Below are positions 49,855 to 58,788 of a stretch of DNA of 64,000 bases, piece after piece (position 1 is the stretch's first letter; the number at the start of each line of letters is the position of its first letter). The translations under genes and the position numbers were made by a program. Under the pieces are notes generated by a model. The model made no database searches. It was not told the origin of the DNA and was given only the letters and a program-made list of their open reading frames with translations. The stretch is taken from assembly GCF_013112485.1 (NCBI RefSeq), contig NZ_JABFHG010000001.1, positions 620,001 to 684,000 of the forward strand, in the 5' to 3' direction. Origin of the DNA: Roseicella sp. DB1501. GTDB taxonomy: Bacteria > Pseudomonadota > Alphaproteobacteria > Acetobacterales > Acetobacteraceae.

Positions 49855-52005
49855 ATGACCCACCGCCTCGGCCTCGGCCTCCTGCTCGCGCCCCTCGCCC
49901 TGCCCGCCTTCGCCCAGCCGGCCACGGGCCAGCAGACCATGCCCCAGCCGGCGGGCCAGCCGGCCGCCCCGCAACCGGCCGATGCCGCGGTGACGACGCT
50001 GCCGGAGCTGGTGGTGCAGGCGCAGCGCGCCGCGGCGGCGCGACAGGGCATCCTCGCCCGCTTCGGCGCGCGCGAGACGACGGTGGACCGCGAGACGATC
50101 GAGGCGCTGCCCGGCGGCGGCGCGCAGCCGCTGAACCAGGTGCTGCTGCAGACCCCCGGCGTGGTGCAGGACAGCTTCGGCGACATCCATGTCCGCGGCG
50201 AGCACCGCAACCTGCAATACCGGCTGAACGGCGTGGCGCTGCCCGAGGGGCTTTCCGGCTTCGGCCAGGTCTTCGATGCCCGCTCGCTGCGCAGCGTCTC
50301 CGTCCTCACCGGCGCCCTGCCGGCGCAATTCGGCTTCCGCACCAACGCCGTCATCGACCTCGAGACGCGCAGCGGCGCGCTCGATCCCGGCGGCTCCGTC
50401 GGCGTGCAGGGCGGCTCGCGCGGCACGGTCCAGCCCTATGCCAACTGGGCCGGGCTGATCGGCGGCTGGGACGTCTTCGCCAGCGGCAGCTTCCTCCGCA
50501 GCGACCAGGGGATCGAGAACCCGACCAGCTCCTGGCAGGCGCGCAACGGCGGCACGGAGCAGACGCGCGGCCTCGCCTATGCCGCCCGCCAGCTCGACGA
50601 CACGACCCGTCTCTCGCTCATCGCCGGCACCTCGCTGAACCGCTTCCGCATCCCGACCACGCCCGGGATCGCGCCGGAATACACCGCCTATGGCGTCTCC
50701 GACTTCGACAGCACCGCGCTGCGCGCCCGGCAATGGGAGCGCACCTGGTACGGCACCGCCGCCCTGCAGAAGAGCTGGGGCGATGTCGACCTGCAGATCG
50801 CGCCCTTCATCCGCTCCTCCTCCATCCATTACGTGCCGAGCGTGGTGGGGGAGATGGTGTTCAACGGCGTCGCCTCGGATGTCTATCGCGGCAGCCTCGC
50901 CATGGGCGCGCAGACCGACGCCGCCTGGCGGGTGAGCGAGCGCCACACGCTGCGCGCCGGCTTCCAGGTGACCGGCGAGCGCGCCCGCTTCCGCAGCGAC
51001 ACCACCGTCCTGCCGCTCGATGCCGCGGGCGAGGCGGTGGACGACCCCTTCACCCTGACCGACCGCTTCGGCCGCACCGGCTGGCTCTACGGCGCCTACA
51101 TGCAGGATGAGTGGCGCATCACCGACCGGCTGACGCTCAATCTCGGCCTGCGCTGGGACCAGATGGTGGAATACGTCACCGCCGGGCAACTCTCCCCGCG
51201 CGTCAACCTGGTCTGGCGGCCGACCGACACCACCACGGTCCATGCCGGCTACGCCCGCACCTTCACCCCGCCGCAATTCGAGCTGGTCTCGAACGCCACG
51301 CTGGCGCAATTCGAGGGGACCACCGGCGCGCCGGCGAACCTGCGGAACGACCCGGTGCGGCCGGAGCGGGCGCATCGCTTCGACATCGGCGTCTCGCAGC
51401 GCCTGGGCGAGCGCCTCACCCTCGGCGTCGATGCCTATTACAAGGACGTGCGGGACCTGCTCGATTTCGGGCAGTTCGGCAACGCGCTGATCTTCACGCC
51501 CTTCAACTACCGCCAGGGCAAGATCTACGGCGTCGAGTTCAGCGGCAACTGGCGCAGCGAGCGCTGGCTGGTCTACGGCAACCTCGCCATCAGCCGCTCG
51601 GCGGCGCGGGACATCCGCTCGGCACAGTTCACCTTCGATGCCGAGGAGCTGGACTACATCGCCGGCAAATATGTCCGCACCGATCACGACCAGCTCTTCA
51701 CCGGCTCGGCCGGCGCCATCTGGCGAGGCTGGGAGGGCGGCCGGCTCTCGGCCAGCATGCTCTACGGCAACGGGCTGCGGCGCGGCTTCGCCAATTCCGA
51801 GAAGCTGCCGGCCTATGCCACCTTCAATTTCGGCGTGGCGCAGGACTTCACCGGGCCGGATGGCGGCATCTGGACGGCGCGGCTCGACCTCATCAACGCC
51901 TTCGACAGCATCTACCAGCTGCGCGACGGCAGTGGCATCGGCGTCGGCGCGCCGCAATACGGGCTCAGGCGGACGGTGCTGGCGGGGCTGAGCCGGGCGT
52001 TCTAG
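49855..52005 (+). CDS. TonB-dependent outer-membrane receptor, probably zinc-regulated
   Basis: A 716-residue receptor. The signal peptide is residues 1-20 (LGLGLLLAPLALPAFAQ). A Gln/Pro-rich linker, a TonB-box-like ELVVQAQR near residue 51 and the plug domain (IEALPGGGAQPLNQVLLQTPG, VRGEHRNLQYRLNGVALPEG) follow. Then comes a 22-strand-type barrel ending in SRAF. The terminal Phe is the outer-membrane assembly signal. The Zur-like box over its promoter suggests zinc or zincophore uptake. The loops are not notably His-rich as in ZnuD, so the ligand rests on regulation only. Confidence 0.88.
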   Translation: MTHRLGLGLLLAPLALPAFAQPATGQQTMPQPAGQPAAPQPADAAVTTLPELVVQAQRAAAARQGILARFGARETTVDRETIEALPGGGAQPLNQVLLQTPGVVQDSFGDIHVRGEHRNLQYRLNGVALPEGLSGFGQVFDARSLRSVSVLTGALPAQFGFRTNAVIDLETRSGALDPGGSVGVQGGSRGTVQPYANWAGLIGGWDVFASGSFLRSDQGIENPTSSWQARNGGTEQTRGLAYAARQLDDTTRLSLIAGTSLNRFRIPTTPGIAPEYTAYGVSDFDSTALRARQWERTWYGTAALQKSWGDVDLQIAPFIRSSSIHYVPSVVGEMVFNGVASDVYRGSLAMGAQTDAAWRVSERHTLRAGFQVTGERARFRSDTTVLPLDAAGEAVDDPFTLTDRFGRTGWLYGAYMQDEWRITDRLTLNLGLRWDQMVEYVTAGQLSPRVNLVWRPTDTTTVHAGYARTFTPPQFELVSNATLAQFEGTTGAPANLRNDPVRPERAHRFDIGVSQRLGERLTLGVDAYYKDVRDLLDFGQFGNALIFTPFNYRQGKIYGVEFSGNWRSERWLVYGNLAISRSAARDIRSAQFTFDAEELDYIAGKYVRTDHDQLFTGSAGAIWRGWEGGRLSASMLYGNGLRRGFANSEKLPAYATFNFGVAQDFTGPDGGIWTARLDLINAFDSIYQLRDGSGIGVGAPQYGLRRTVLAGLSRAF

Positions 52006-52110
52006 CCATCCCCACGACGTCGCTGCGCGCCGTCGCGGGGGCCCCGTGATTCGCTTTTGATCGTAAGTGCGTCACAGCCTGCCGCGGCGAAGCCGCGGCA
52101 GGGCAACGGG
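52006..52110 (+). repeat. R2 dispersed repeat, copy 5
   Basis: A full-length copy starting immediately after the TonB receptor stop. Hairpin 1 contains CCCCACGACGTCGCTGCGCG; hairpin 2 is CCTGCCGCGGC-GAA-GCCGCGGCAGG, an 11-bp perfect stem (52078-52102). It fills the gap between the converging TonB receptor and pncA genes. Confidence 0.8.
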
Positions 52111-52111
52111 A

Positions 52112-52768
52112 TCAGGCGAAGGCAGCGGTGCCGACGAAGCGGACGCCCATGGCTTCCAGCCGCCGGCGCGCCGCGTCGATGGTGGTGCCGCCGCCCTCCA
52201 CCGGCAGGCCGATGCCGCGGCAGGCCTCCTCGATGACGAAGACCTGGTAGCCGAGCCGCGCCGCATCCTCGGCCGAATAGGCGACGCAGTAATCCGTGGC
52301 GAGGCCGGCGAGGAAGAGCCGCGTCACGCCGCGCTCCCGCAGCCAGCCATGCAGCCCGGTCGTGGTCCGCCGGTCGTTCTCGAAGAAGGCGGAGTAGCTG
52401 TCGACCTCCGGCCGGAAGCCCTTGCGGATCACCAGCTCGAGTCGTGCCGGCGCCAGGGCCGGATGCAGCGCGGCCGTCGCGCTGCCCTGGATGGCATGGT
52501 CCGGCCAGAGGGTCTGCGGGCCGTAGGGCATCTCGATGCTCTCGAAGGGCGCCCGGCCCGGATGCGAGGAGGCGAAGGAGGAATGCCCGGGCGGATGCCA
52601 GTCCTGGGTGGCGAAGGCATGCGCGAAGGGCCCGGCCAGCAGCCGGTTGATCACCGGCACCACCGCCTCCCCCCCGGCCACCGGCAGCTCGCCACCCGGC
52701 ATGAAGGTGGGCTGGACGTCGACGACGCCGAGGATGTCGGTGGCGGCATCGAGGCGGATGGCGGTCAT
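52112..52768 (-). CDS. pncA: Nicotinamidase / isochorismatase family hydrolase
   Basis: A 218-residue cysteine hydrolase. The triad is visible: Asp in LGVVDVQPTF, Lys in VIRKGFRPEVDSYSAF and Cys in GLATDYCVAYSAEDA. The metal-binding Asp/His/His of nicotinamidases lies in ATQDWHPPGHSSFASSHPG. It converts nicotinamide to nicotinate for NAD salvage. GGGAG just before the ATG supports the start. It is divergent from the gamma-glutamyltransferase gene, with 98 bp between. Confidence 0.88.
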   Translation of the reverse strand: MTAIRLDAATDILGVVDVQPTFMPGGELPVAGGEAVVPVINRLLAGPFAHAFATQDWHPPGHSSFASSHPGRAPFESIEMPYGPQTLWPDHAIQGSATAALHPALAPARLELVIRKGFRPEVDSYSAFFENDRRTTTGLHGWLRERGVTRLFLAGLATDYCVAYSAEDAARLGYQVFVIEEACRGIGLPVEGGGTTIDAARRRLEAMGVRFVGTAAFA

Positions 52769-52866
52769 CGGTTCTCCCTCGCGGCAGTCGCGGCAGCTTG
52801 CAACGGGCTTCCCGCGCGCGCCACCGCGGGCTTGCCGGCAGTACCGATCGGATGGAGGCTCCCGCC

Positions 52867-54615
52867 ATGATCGCATCCGAATGGCGCAGCCGCGCATCAA
52901 ATGAGTGGCGCAGCCGCGCACCCAATGAGTGGCGCAGCCGCGCCGGGACCGCCTTCGCCTCCGAGAAGCAGCCGGCCCTCGGCAGCCGCGGCATGGTCGT
53001 GACCAACCATCCCCTCGCCTCCGCCGCCGGCGCCGAGATGCTGGCGGCCGGCGGCAATGCGGTGGATGCCGGCATCGCCGCCCTCTTCGCTCTCACCGTG
53101 GTCGAGCCGATGATGGTCGGGCTGCTCGGTGGCGGCATGACGCATCTGCGCCTGCCCGATGGCCGGCACGAGGTGCTGGACGGCCTCTCCACCGTGCCCG
53201 CTGCCGGAAGGCCGGACATGTTCACGCCGGTCAGCCAGGACTGGCCGGCGGCGCTCGAGACGGTGGGGCGGGAGAATGCGGTCGGCCCGCGCGCCGTCGC
53301 GGTGCCCGGCAACCTGCTCGCCTGGTGCGCGGCGCTGGAGCGGCACGGGCGGCTGCCGCGCGCCGATGTCGTGGCGCCGGCCATCCGCCTCGCCCGGCGC
53401 GGCTTCGCGGTCACGCCCTATCTCGCCGAATGCATCGCCGAGGCGGCGCCGGACCTGGCGCGCGACCCTGCCATCGCCGCCCTGCTGCTGCCCGGCGGCA
53501 CGCCGCTGCCGGCCGGGGCGCGGCTCGTCATCGGCGCCCAGGCGGAGACGCTCGAGACCATCGCCCGCGAGGGGCCAGGGGCGCTGCATGGCGGCGCGCT
53601 CGGGGCGCTGGTCGCCGAGGAGGTCGCCCGCCGCGGCGGCCTGCTGACGGCGGCCGACCTGCGCGACATGCGCCTCGTCGCCCGCGCCCCGGTCCGCGGC
53701 ACCTATCGCGGCATCGAGGTGGTGGGGCCGCCGCCGCCCTCCTCCGGCGGCGTGCATGTCATCCAGATGCTGAACATCCTGGAGGGCTTCGACCTGCAGC
53801 ATCTCGGCTTCGGCACGGCCGAGAGTTGCCACCTGATCGCCGAGGCGCTGAAGATCGCCTTCGCCGACCGCGCCGCCGCCACCGCCGATCCGGATTTCGT
53901 CCCGGTGCCGGTCGAGACGCTGCTCTCCAAATCCTATGCCGCCGAGCGGCGCGCGGCGATCGACCCGGGCCGGGCGCAGGCCTGGTCTGCCGGCGTGCCG
54001 GCCGCGGGCGAGAGCCCGAACACCACGCATCTGACCGTCGCCGATGCCGAGGGCCGCATCCTCTGCGCGACGCACACCATCAACAGCCTGTTCGGCGCCC
54101 GCTTCCTGATCCCGGCGCTCGGGTTGATCCCGAACAACTACATGGCGCTGTTCGACCCGCGGCCGGGCCATGCCCTCTCCATCGCGCCCGGCAAGCGGAT
54201 CACCACCAGCCAGGCGCCGCTGATCGCGCTGCGCGACGGGGTGCCGATGGTGGCGCTCGGCCTACCCGGGGGATTGCGCATCTTCGGCTCGGCCATGCAG
54301 GCGCTGATCAACCTGATCGACCACGGGATGAGCCTGCAGGAGGCGGTGGAGGCGCCGCGGCTCTGGACCCAGGGCCAGGCCCTCGAGATGGAGGCGGGCT
54401 TCGGCAGCGCGGCCGAGGCCGGGCTGCGCGCGCTCGGCCATGCGCCGCTGATGCTGCCGCATGTCGCGGGCGGCATGTGCGCGATCGGCTTCGGGCCCGA
54501 GGGGATGCTCGAGGGCGCCGCCTGCTGGCGGGCGGATGGCACGGCGATCGGCCTCGGCGGCGGCCTGGCACGCGCCGGCGTGCGATTCTGGCCGGACCAG
54601 TCCCGCGGACGCTGA
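52867..54615 (+). CDS. ggt: Gamma-glutamyltransferase family enzyme
   Basis: A 582-residue Ntn-hydrolase precursor. The family N-terminus is GMVVTNHPLASAAGAEMLAAGGNAVDA. The autoprocessing site is in GESPNTTHLTVADAEG near residue 388, whose Thr becomes the N-terminal nucleophile of the small subunit. GKRITTSQAPLI follows. It would hydrolyse or transfer gamma-glutamyl groups; some close relatives are cephalosporin acylases or act on oxamate. No signal peptide is seen, so it may be cytoplasmic. The first 27 residues are a tandem repeat (EWRSRASN type). GGAGG eight bases upstream supports the ATG. Confidence 0.87.
   Translation: MIASEWRSRASNEWRSRAPNEWRSRAGTAFASEKQPALGSRGMVVTNHPLASAAGAEMLAAGGNAVDAGIAALFALTVVEPMMVGLLGGGMTHLRLPDGRHEVLDGLSTVPAAGRPDMFTPVSQDWPAALETVGRENAVGPRAVAVPGNLLAWCAALERHGRLPRADVVAPAIRLARRGFAVTPYLAECIAEAAPDLARDPAIAALLLPGGTPLPAGARLVIGAQAETLETIAREGPGALHGGALGALVAEEVARRGGLLTAADLRDMRLVARAPVRGTYRGIEVVGPPPPSSGGVHVIQMLNILEGFDLQHLGFGTAESCHLIAEALKIAFADRAAATADPDFVPVPVETLLSKSYAAERRAAIDPGRAQAWSAGVPAAGESPNTTHLTVADAEGRILCATHTINSLFGARFLIPALGLIPNNYMALFDPRPGHALSIAPGKRITTSQAPLIALRDGVPMVALGLPGGLRIFGSAMQALINLIDHGMSLQEAVEAPRLWTQGQALEMEAGFGSAAEAGLRALGHAPLMLPHVAGGMCAIGFGPEGMLEGAACWRADGTAIGLGGGLARAGVRFWPDQSRGR
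52879..52943 (+). repeat. 24-bp tandem repeat at the 5' end of ggt
   Basis: Two full units and one partial unit of GAGTGGCGCAGCCGCGCA plus six variable bases, encoding EWRSRASN, EWRSRAPN and EWRSRAG. It is inserted before the conserved start of the protein, so copy number can change in frame without touching the enzyme. Confidence 0.75.
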
Positions 54616-54771
54616 AGAGCCGGCGCGCAGGGGTCGCCAGCCGCGCCAGACGCACAAGCCGGGATGCACAATCCGGGGCGCGCAATCCGGAGCGGGAGAC
54701 GGTTGCTCCCGGAATGCATGACCCGCTATACAACCTGGGATTAAGAAAACATCGCAGAGAACGCCTTTTGC

Positions 54772-56634
54772 GTGCGTTCCCTGCCTGTGTCCTCGCAGGG
54801 TGCATGTCTCTTGCAGTTGACCACATCCGCCCGAGTCGCGCTCAGCTTCGCCCTGGCGGCCGTCTTCGCCTGGCTGTTCCTCCTCATCTGGCGGCGCGAC
54901 AGGACCCAGCCGGCCCTGACCTGGTGGGCCGCCGCGCATGTCGCCTGGGCGCTGTCGATGCCGGTCTTCGCGCTGCGCGGACTGGTGCCGGACTGGATCC
55001 CGATCCTGCTCGGCAATGCCGCCGTCTGCTTCGGCTACGGCCTGCTCTGGGGCGGCACACGGCGCTTCTCCGGCCTCAGCGTGCATGCGCCGGGCCTGCT
55101 GGCGGGCGCGGCGGCCTGGGGCATCTTCTGCCTGCTGCCCGGCTTTCTCACCTCCCTGCCCGAGCGCGTCGCGCTGGGCTCGACGATCATCACGCTCTAC
55201 AGCCTGGCGAATGCGCAGGCCTTCCGCCAGGGCATGCGGCGGCACCGGCTGCCCTCGCACCGCGCGGCGGTCGGCGTGCTGATCGCGCACGGCGTCACCT
55301 ATGCGGCGCGCGCCGGATTGGCCTTCCTCCTGCCCTTCCACAGCCATGGCGGCGAGGCGCCGGCAGCGATGTGGGACGACATCATCGCCATCATCGGCGT
55401 CGCCTTGCTCGCCAGCCATGCGGTGCTGCTCGTCGCCCTGGCCGGGGAGCGCAGCGCCCTGGCGACCGAGGCGGTGCTGACCCGGGCGCGCGACACCGCC
55501 ACCGCGGCGAGCCGGGAGAAGTCCCGCTTCCTCGCCCGCATGAGCCATGAACTGCGCACCCCGCTCAACGGCGTCTTCGGCATGGCGCAGGTGCTGGCGC
55601 GGGACCCCACGCTCTCGGCCCACCAGCGCGAGCAGGCGGAGACGCTTGAGCAGGCGGGGCGGCACCTGCTGGCCATCGTCAACGACGTGCTCGACCTCAC
55701 CCGCATCGAGGCCGGCCGGCTCGAGCTCGCGCCGCGGCCTGTGCCGCTGCGGGACCTGCTGCGGGAGGCGCTGGACCTGGTCCGCGGCGCCGCGGCGGAG
55801 AAGCGGATCGACCTGGTGCCGGACCTGGCGCCCGACCTGCCGGGGACGCTGCTCGCCGATCCGGTGCGGCTGCGGCAGATCCTGCTGAACCTGCTGGGCA
55901 ATGCCGTGAAGTTCACGCCGGCGGGCGGCGCCGTGACCCTCGAGGCGCGCTGCCTGCCGGAGGGCGGGCTGAGCCTCGCCGTCCTCGATACCGGCCCGGG
56001 GGTTCCGGCCGAGTTGCGGGAGAACCTCTTCGTCGAGTTCGCCCAGGCGCGGCAGGAGAGCGAGGCCGGGCGCGGCACCGGCCTCGGCCTCGCCATCAGC
56101 GCCGCGCTGGCGCGCGCCATGGACGGCCGGCTCGATTATTGCCCGGGGCCGGAGGGGCGCGGCAGCCGCTTCACCGCCAGCCTGCCGCTGCCCGCCGCAG
56201 GACCGGCCGCACCCGCCCTAATTCCCGCCCCTCTGGTCCTGTCGCCGCGCGACGGGCTGCGCATCCTCGTCGTCGACGATGCCGCGGCCAACCGACGGAT
56301 CGCCCGCGCCATGCTGGAGCAGGATGGCCATGCGGTGCTGGAAGCGGCGGACGGGTCGCAGGCGTTGGCCGCCCTGCGGGCCGGGGCGCGGCCGGACCTG
56401 GTGCTGATGGATATCGGCATGCCCGGGCTGGACGGCTACGCGACCACGGGGCTGATCCGCGCCCTGCCGGGGCCGATGGGCCGCGTGCCGGTCGTCGCCC
56501 TCACCGCCTATGCCATGCCGGAGGACGGCGCGGCCATCCGCGCGGCGGGCATGGACGGGCATCTGACGAAGCCGATCGACCGCGCGGTGCTGCGGGCTGA
56601 GCTGGCGCGGCTGACCCCGGCCGGCGCGGACTAG
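54772..56634 (+). CDS. Multi-pass membrane hybrid sensor histidine kinase
   Basis: A 620-residue kinase. The N-terminal 220 residues form about six to seven transmembrane helices without a large periplasmic domain (ALSFALAAVFAWLFLLIW and others), so it may sense a membrane signal. Next are HisKA with His in RMSHELRTPLNGVF (near residue 260) and HATPase with GNAVKFTPAGG and GTGLGLAISAALARAMDG. The receiver has Asp in LVLMDIGMPGLDG (near residue 549). The receiver tail IRALPGPMGRVPV is very like that of the kinase at 22578, so the two are paralogues there. The start codon (GTG 54772 or TTG about 40 bp later) is uncertain. Confidence 0.83.
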   Translation: MRSLPVSSQGACLLQLTTSARVALSFALAAVFAWLFLLIWRRDRTQPALTWWAAAHVAWALSMPVFALRGLVPDWIPILLGNAAVCFGYGLLWGGTRRFSGLSVHAPGLLAGAAAWGIFCLLPGFLTSLPERVALGSTIITLYSLANAQAFRQGMRRHRLPSHRAAVGVLIAHGVTYAARAGLAFLLPFHSHGGEAPAAMWDDIIAIIGVALLASHAVLLVALAGERSALATEAVLTRARDTATAASREKSRFLARMSHELRTPLNGVFGMAQVLARDPTLSAHQREQAETLEQAGRHLLAIVNDVLDLTRIEAGRLELAPRPVPLRDLLREALDLVRGAAAEKRIDLVPDLAPDLPGTLLADPVRLRQILLNLLGNAVKFTPAGGAVTLEARCLPEGGLSLAVLDTGPGVPAELRENLFVEFAQARQESEAGRGTGLGLAISAALARAMDGRLDYCPGPEGRGSRFTASLPLPAAGPAAPALIPAPLVLSPRDGLRILVVDDAAANRRIARAMLEQDGHAVLEAADGSQALAALRAGARPDLVLMDIGMPGLDGYATTGLIRALPGPMGRVPVVALTAYAMPEDGAAIRAAGMDGHLTKPIDRAVLRAELARLTPAGAD

Positions 56635-56734
56635 AGCGTGATCGCTTGAGGTGGACGCACCGAACAGCGTGACTCACGCGATCAAGCAACGGCCTGGACC
56701 ATGACCCGCGACCCTGTGTGAGCGGATCATGGTC
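56634..56734 (-). repeat. R1 dispersed repeat, copy 3 (reverse orientation)
   Basis: A 101-bp element on the minus strand, gap-free match to the copies at 26314 and 30549. Its end falls on the last base of the kinase stop codon (TAGAGCGTG), so the element starts exactly where the coding region stops. It fills most of the 171-bp spacer before the next gene. Confidence 0.8.
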
Positions 56735-56805
56735 CAGCGGCCCGGCCCGGCCCGGCTGGCATGGGGCATGCTAGGCTCGCGGCATCTCACCGCGGGAGTC
56801 GATGC

Positions 56806-58122
56806 ATGCCCAAGCCCTTCCACCTTGGCTGGTTCCTGCAGGGATCCTCGGTCCAGGCCTGGGGAGAGCCCTGGACGGGTGCGATCGGCCGCGACTGGAT
56901 GGTCCCCGACCTGTTCTGCGACATGGCGCGCTCGCTTGAGCGCGCCTGCTTCGACTACATCCTGATCGAGGACAGCTCCTATGTCGGGGAGAGCTTCGGC
57001 GGCTCGACCGAGATCTACCTGAAGCACGGCCTCGCCGTGCCGCGCCAGGACCCGGCCGTCACCGCGACGCTGATGGCCGCGGCGACGCGGCGCATCGGCA
57101 TCGTGCCGACCTTCGCCACCTTCACCCACCCGCCCTACCTGCTGGCGCGGATGATCGCCTCGCTCGACCAGGTGAGCTCGGGGCGCATCGGCTGGAACAT
57201 GGTGACCGGCAGCTCGGACGTCGCGGCGCGGAATTACGGGCTGGATCGGCTGCCGGAACACGACCTGCGCTACGACATGGCCGATGAGTACATGCAGGTG
57301 GTGAACGGCCTCTGGGACAGTTGGGCGCCGGGCGCGATCCTCGCCGACGAGGAGAGCGGCGTGCTGGTCGACCCCGCCAAGGTGCATGCGGTGGATTTCG
57401 AGGGCCGCTGGTACCGCACCCACGGGCCGCTGAACTCCGGCCCCTGCCCGCAGGGGCGGCCGGTGATCGCCCAGGCCGGCGGCAGCCCGCGCGGCCGGCA
57501 ATTCGCCGCCGGCAATGCCGACACCATCGTCGCCAGCATCAAGGGCACCGGCGCGATGAAGGCCTATCGCGACGATGTCCGCGCCCGCGCCGCCGCGGCC
57601 GGGCGCAACCCGGACCATGTGAAGCTGCTCTACCTGGTCAATCCCTGCCTCGGCGAGACGGCGGAGGAGGCCGCCGCGCGCCTCGACGCCCGCAAGGCCC
57701 GGGCCGAGCGGCAGGTGCCGCAGCTCCTCGCCTTCTTCGGCAAGATCACCAATATCGACTTCTCCCGCTTCGACCTCGACGCGCCGGTCGATTCGCTCGA
57801 CCTGCACACCAACGGCCACCAGCAGAGCCTCGACGACTTCAAGCGCGTCGCCGGCAAGCGCAGCCTGCGCGAGGCGATGCTGAGCTATCGCGGCAGCAGC
57901 GGCTCGATCGAGCTGGTCGGCACGCCGGATGCGGTCGCCGGCCAGATGGCCGAGGCGATGGAGGAGGTGGGCGGCGACGGCTTCCTGATCTCCATGGGCG
58001 ATGTCAGCCGCCGCACCATCGCCGAGGTGGCGGATGGCCTGGTGCCGGCGCTGCAGCGCCGCGGCCTGGCCCGGCGCGCCTATGGCCACGCGCAGTTCCG
58101 CGACAACCTGCTGGAGTTCTGA
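56806..58122 (+). CDS. NtaA/SnaA/DszA-type flavin-dependent monooxygenase (bacterial luciferase-like)
   Basis: A 438-residue luciferase-like TIM barrel. The NtaA/SnaA/DszA branch is indicated by SSGRIGWNMVTGSSDVAARNYG, HDLRYDMADEYMQVVNGLWDSW, DPAKVHAVDFEGRWYRTHGPLN and VIAQAGGSPRGRQFAA. It needs FMNH2 or reduced flavin from a separate reductase; no reductase gene is adjacent. It probably oxidises a sulfur- or nitrogen-containing organic compound such as a chelator or sulfonate. The start ATG has GGGAG upstream. Confidence 0.88.
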   Translation: MPKPFHLGWFLQGSSVQAWGEPWTGAIGRDWMVPDLFCDMARSLERACFDYILIEDSSYVGESFGGSTEIYLKHGLAVPRQDPAVTATLMAAATRRIGIVPTFATFTHPPYLLARMIASLDQVSSGRIGWNMVTGSSDVAARNYGLDRLPEHDLRYDMADEYMQVVNGLWDSWAPGAILADEESGVLVDPAKVHAVDFEGRWYRTHGPLNSGPCPQGRPVIAQAGGSPRGRQFAAGNADTIVASIKGTGAMKAYRDDVRARAAAAGRNPDHVKLLYLVNPCLGETAEEAAARLDARKARAERQVPQLLAFFGKITNIDFSRFDLDAPVDSLDLHTNGHQQSLDDFKRVAGKRSLREAMLSYRGSSGSIELVGTPDAVAGQMAEAMEEVGGDGFLISMGDVSRRTIAEVADGLVPALQRRGLARRAYGHAQFRDNLLEF

Positions 58123-58128
58123 GCGCCG

Positions 58129-58788
58129 TCACGGCATCGACGCCTCGAGCAGCCGGGCGCTGCGCAGGCCGATGATCCCGGCCGCCGCCAGCATGACCAG
58201 GCCGGCGGCCAGGCGCATCAGGCCCTGCCGCCGCGCCACAGCCCCGAGCACGCGCCCGCGCGCCATGGCGGCCAGCGCGGCATAGGCGGCGTAGACCGCG
58301 GCCGCCGCGCCGATATAGGCGCCGCCGAGGACGAGGCTCTGCGGCAGGTGCGGACGCGCCGGGTCGAGGAAGCCGGCCGCGGCCGAGACGGCGAAGGAGA
58401 GCGAGATCGGGTTGCCGAGCGTCATGACGAAGCCGCCGGCGACCACCCCGATCTGGCTCTCCGGCCAGCGTGGCGCGGCGCCTCCCACCGCTGCCGCGCC
58501 GGCGCGATCGAGGCCGCGCCGCAGCAGGCGCAGCCCGAGCAGCAGCAGCACCGCCGCCGCCGCGCCCTGCCCCGCCGCGAGCAGCGCCGGCGAGGCCATC
58601 AGCGCCGCGCCGGCCATGAGGCTGAGGGAGATCGTGACGCAGTGGCCGAGGATCAGCCCCGCCATCGCCGCGCCTGCGAAGCGTGCGCCCCCTAGCAGCG
58701 CACTGGCCAGGACATGCGCGACGGCCGGTCCCGGCGTCGCCATGACGGCGAGGGAGAGGAAGAGGAACCCGGCGACGTCCTGCGGCAT
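58129..58788 (-). CDS. LysE-family amino-acid exporter
   Basis: A 219-residue inner-membrane protein with five to six helices. The family N-terminus is FLFLSLAVMATPGPAVAHVL (Pro-Gly-Pro motif) and a later GNPISLSF matches the LysE/RhtB pattern. It would export amino acids or small metabolites. It converges with the monooxygenase gene, 6 bp apart. No regulator is adjacent. Confidence 0.85.
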   Translation of the reverse strand: MPQDVAGFLFLSLAVMATPGPAVAHVLASALLGGARFAGAAMAGLILGHCVTISLSLMAGAALMASPALLAAGQGAAAAVLLLLGLRLLRRGLDRAGAAAVGGAAPRWPESQIGVVAGGFVMTLGNPISLSFAVSAAAGFLDPARPHLPQSLVLGGAYIGAAAAVYAAYAALAAMARGRVLGAVARRQGLMRLAAGLVMLAAAGIIGLRSARLLEASMP

